Source: an uncultured Desulfovibrio sp.
GTDB taxonomy: Bacteria > Desulfobacterota > Desulfovibrionia > Desulfovibrionales > Desulfovibrionaceae
Direction of reading: 5' to 3'
Assembly: GCA_900547595.1 (NCBI GenBank)
Contig: URHE01000093.1
Coordinates: 1-6,880, forward strand
Length of the DNA stretch: 6,880 bases
Every line of letters starts with the position of its first letter. Position 1 is the first letter of the stretch. The translations under genes were made by a program, and so were the position numbers. The notes under the pieces are model-generated. The model searched no databases. It was given only the letters and a program-made list of their open reading frames with translations, and had not been told where the DNA came from. This document shows, in pieces, positions 5,963 through 6,880 of this stretch.

Positions 5963-5989
5963 GGTATCCCTCCTTCGCCCCGTGGGGCG
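5963..5989 (-). promoter_or_regulatory. Strong Shine-Dalgarno of the DUF362 gene flanked by a small hairpin
   Basis: On the minus strand CGCCCCACGGGGCG (5989-5976) is a self-complementary segment directly abutting AAGGAGGGATACC and the ATG. The AGGAGG is a full-strength ribosome-binding site. The adjacent 5-6 bp hairpin could influence its accessibility, though such short GC palindromes also occur by chance in this composition. Confidence 0.55.
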
Positions 5990-6082
5990 GTTTCCGTTTC
6001 CCTTATCGCGTTCCCCCGGCCCTTGTCCATGCCCGCTGCGGGGGACGTCGGGGGGAGATTGCGGGAAAGACAGGTTTTTGCC

Positions 6083-6170
6083 GCGGGGCGCCGCCCCGCA
6101 CCCCGTTGGGGGCCGATGGCCCCCAAACCCCCGTTCGCTTTTCTCTCAATGCGGCGCATTGAGAGAAAAG
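6083..6170. repeat. Cluster of three palindromes in the pgeF-DUF362 gap
   Basis: Three inverted repeats follow one another. The first is GCGGGGC/GCCCCGC (6083-6089 with 6093-6099, loop GCC). The second is TTGGGGGCC/GGCCCCCAA (6106-6114 with 6118-6126, loop GAT). The third is a perfect 16-bp dyad, CTTTTCTCTCAATGCG and its complement (6138-6153 with 6155-6170), around one central base. No coding capacity is supported: the open frames across it are low-complexity. The element looks like an intergenic palindromic repeat of the kind scattered in Desulfovibrio-type genomes, but I cannot check copies. The whole gap (5963-6293, 331 bp) must also hold the DUF362 promoter; I found no convincing -35/-10 pair. 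Confidence 0.65.
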
Positions 6171-6242
6171 GGGACGAGGCGATCGCCTTTTGCATTTTTC
6201 ATCAATGGTTCCGAAACCGGCAGGCAACGGTCCCTTCCGCTG

Positions 6243-6269
6243 TCCGCCCGGAGCGAAGCGCAGGGCGGA
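6243..6269 (-). terminator. Possible terminator hairpin downstream of pgeF
   Basis: TCCGCCC (6243-6249) and GGGCGGA (6263-6269) form a 7-bp stem, with a nested GCG/CGC pairing (6253-6255 with 6259-6261) inside. It begins 24 nt after the pgeF stop on the minus strand. No U-tract follows (the next bases are CAGCGGAAGGG), so it may act only as a 3'-end-protecting or weak terminator structure. Confidence 0.4.
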
Positions 6270-6293
6270 GCAGCACACCATGTCGCGCCGGCG

Positions 6294-6880
6294 TCAGGCT
6301 TCGATCCAGATGATGCTGGCCTGCCTGCCGCTGCGCGGGTCATGCCGGTGGGAGAAGAAGCGGTCCGCATTGAGGCTGGTGCAGATGTCCAGGCCGAAAA
6401 TCTGGCGCGGGGGCACGCCCGCGCGTTCCAGCTGGCTGCGCGTCAGGCTCCAGAGGTCCATGCGCATGCTCGCCGCATCCAGCCAGGGGCGGAAGCTTTC
6501 GCCCCACTCCTGCGCGAAGTTGACAAATTCCGCCCGGGCCGGTCCCAGGCTCGGGCCGCGCACGGCAAAGATGTCCGCCGGGTCAAGGCCGCGCAGGGCG
6601 CAGAAGCGCCGGACGCCGCTGCCGGGAAAGTCGCAGCGGTTGCCGCGCCAGCCCACATGCAGGGCCGCCACATGCCTGCCGCTCCTGTGCGCCAGCAGCA
6701 CGGGCTGGCAATCGGCGGTCTTGATGAGCAGGCCGCGGCCGGGCGTGGAGGTCAGCATGCCGTCCGCCTCCGGCGATGCTTCCATGCGATAGTCCGGCAG
6801 GGCGGCGGCAGGCGGTGCGGGCGGCTCGTCGGCCAGGGCGTCGCCATGCACCTGGCGGATCTCCGCCCAGGCATCGAGCC
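6294..6880 (-). CDS. pgeF: Peptidoglycan editing factor PgeF / laccase-domain (YfiH) protein, 5' end outside window
   Basis: 194 C-terminal codons are present, and the N-terminus lies beyond the right edge. The visible motifs define the family. The IRQVHGD stretch has its His codon at 6848-6846. KTADCQPVLL has its Cys codon at 6710-6708. ALHVGWRGN has its His codon at 6659-6657. These two His and one Cys are the conserved metal/catalytic triad of the YfiH/YlmD family. The C-terminal GLDICTSLNADRFFSHRHD and SGRQASIIWI are also typical. Family members were first called polyphenol oxidases, and E. coli PgeF removes misincorporated L-serine from UDP-MurNAc precursors, so the role is cytoplasmic cell-wall quality control. 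The usual GPSIGPCCYEV loop is GPSLGPARAEFVNF here, losing the Cys-Cys-Tyr positions. The GTG at 6851 lies inside the QVHG motif and is not the start; the open frame continues to the window edge. Confidence 0.9.
   Translation of the reverse strand, partial: LDAWAEIRQVHGDALADEPPAPPAAALPDYRMEASPEADGMLTSTPGRGLLIKTADCQPVLLAHRSGRHVAALHVGWRGNRCDFPGSGVRRFCALRGLDPADIFAVRGPSLGPARAEFVNFAQEWGESFRPWLDAASMRMDLWSLTRSQLERAGVPPRQIFGLDICTSLNADRFFSHRHDPRSGRQASIIWIEA

Noticed and set aside
6003..6281. Possible 92-aa minus-strand protein in the pgeF-DUF362 gap
   Set aside because: It reads straight through the three palindromes and gives Gly/Arg/Pro-rich filler; a repeat element explains it better.

Overview
The window looks like an ordinary chromosomal stretch of a GC-rich (about 63% by eye) sulfate-reducer-type bacterium. 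The combination of a DUF2333 protein, a fused membrane/spermidine-synthase-like protein, a LOG protein, a Tat-exported DUF362 protein and G/C-run palindromic intergenic repeats most resembles Desulfovibrionaceae (Desulfovibrio or a close relative). This placement is inferred from protein flavour and base composition, not from a marker gene. I see no phage, transposase, CRISPR array, rRNA or tRNA.

Layout: the left edge carries the last 40 codons of a plus-strand gene, probably a class II aldolase/adducin-family protein. It converges on the minus-strand block across a perfect 15-bp bidirectional terminator. Everything from 214 to the right edge is on the minus strand. Reading in the direction of transcription (right to left) the genes are: pgeF (5' end off the window); a 331-bp gap rich in palindromes; a Tat-exported DUF362 protein; a LOG-family nucleotide hydrolase; tadA; a fused membrane/spermidine-synthase-like protein; a 251-bp gap with a U-tract terminator; an orphan 77-aa protein with its own strong terminator; a 98-aa small protein with a faintly PC4-like pattern; and a DUF2333 membrane-anchored protein.

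The LOG, tadA and spermidine-synthase-like genes form the tightest unit. There are only 7 nt between LOG and the first tadA start, and tadA and the next gene share an ATGA stop/start, so the three are almost certainly co-transcribed and partly translationally coupled. LOG and TadA both act on adenine nucleotides (free AMP-type and tRNA-bound, respectively). The third gene is an aminopropyltransferase-fold membrane protein whose substrate I cannot predict. PgeF is cell-wall quality control, and DUF2333 and DUF362 are envelope or exported proteins of unknown role.

No new defence, mobile or secondary-metabolite system is visible. The items most worth a second look are the palindrome cluster with G-quadruplex potential at 6083-6170, two small unassigned proteins (1174-1470 and 1591-1824), and the altered catalytic loop of the spermidine-synthase-like protein.
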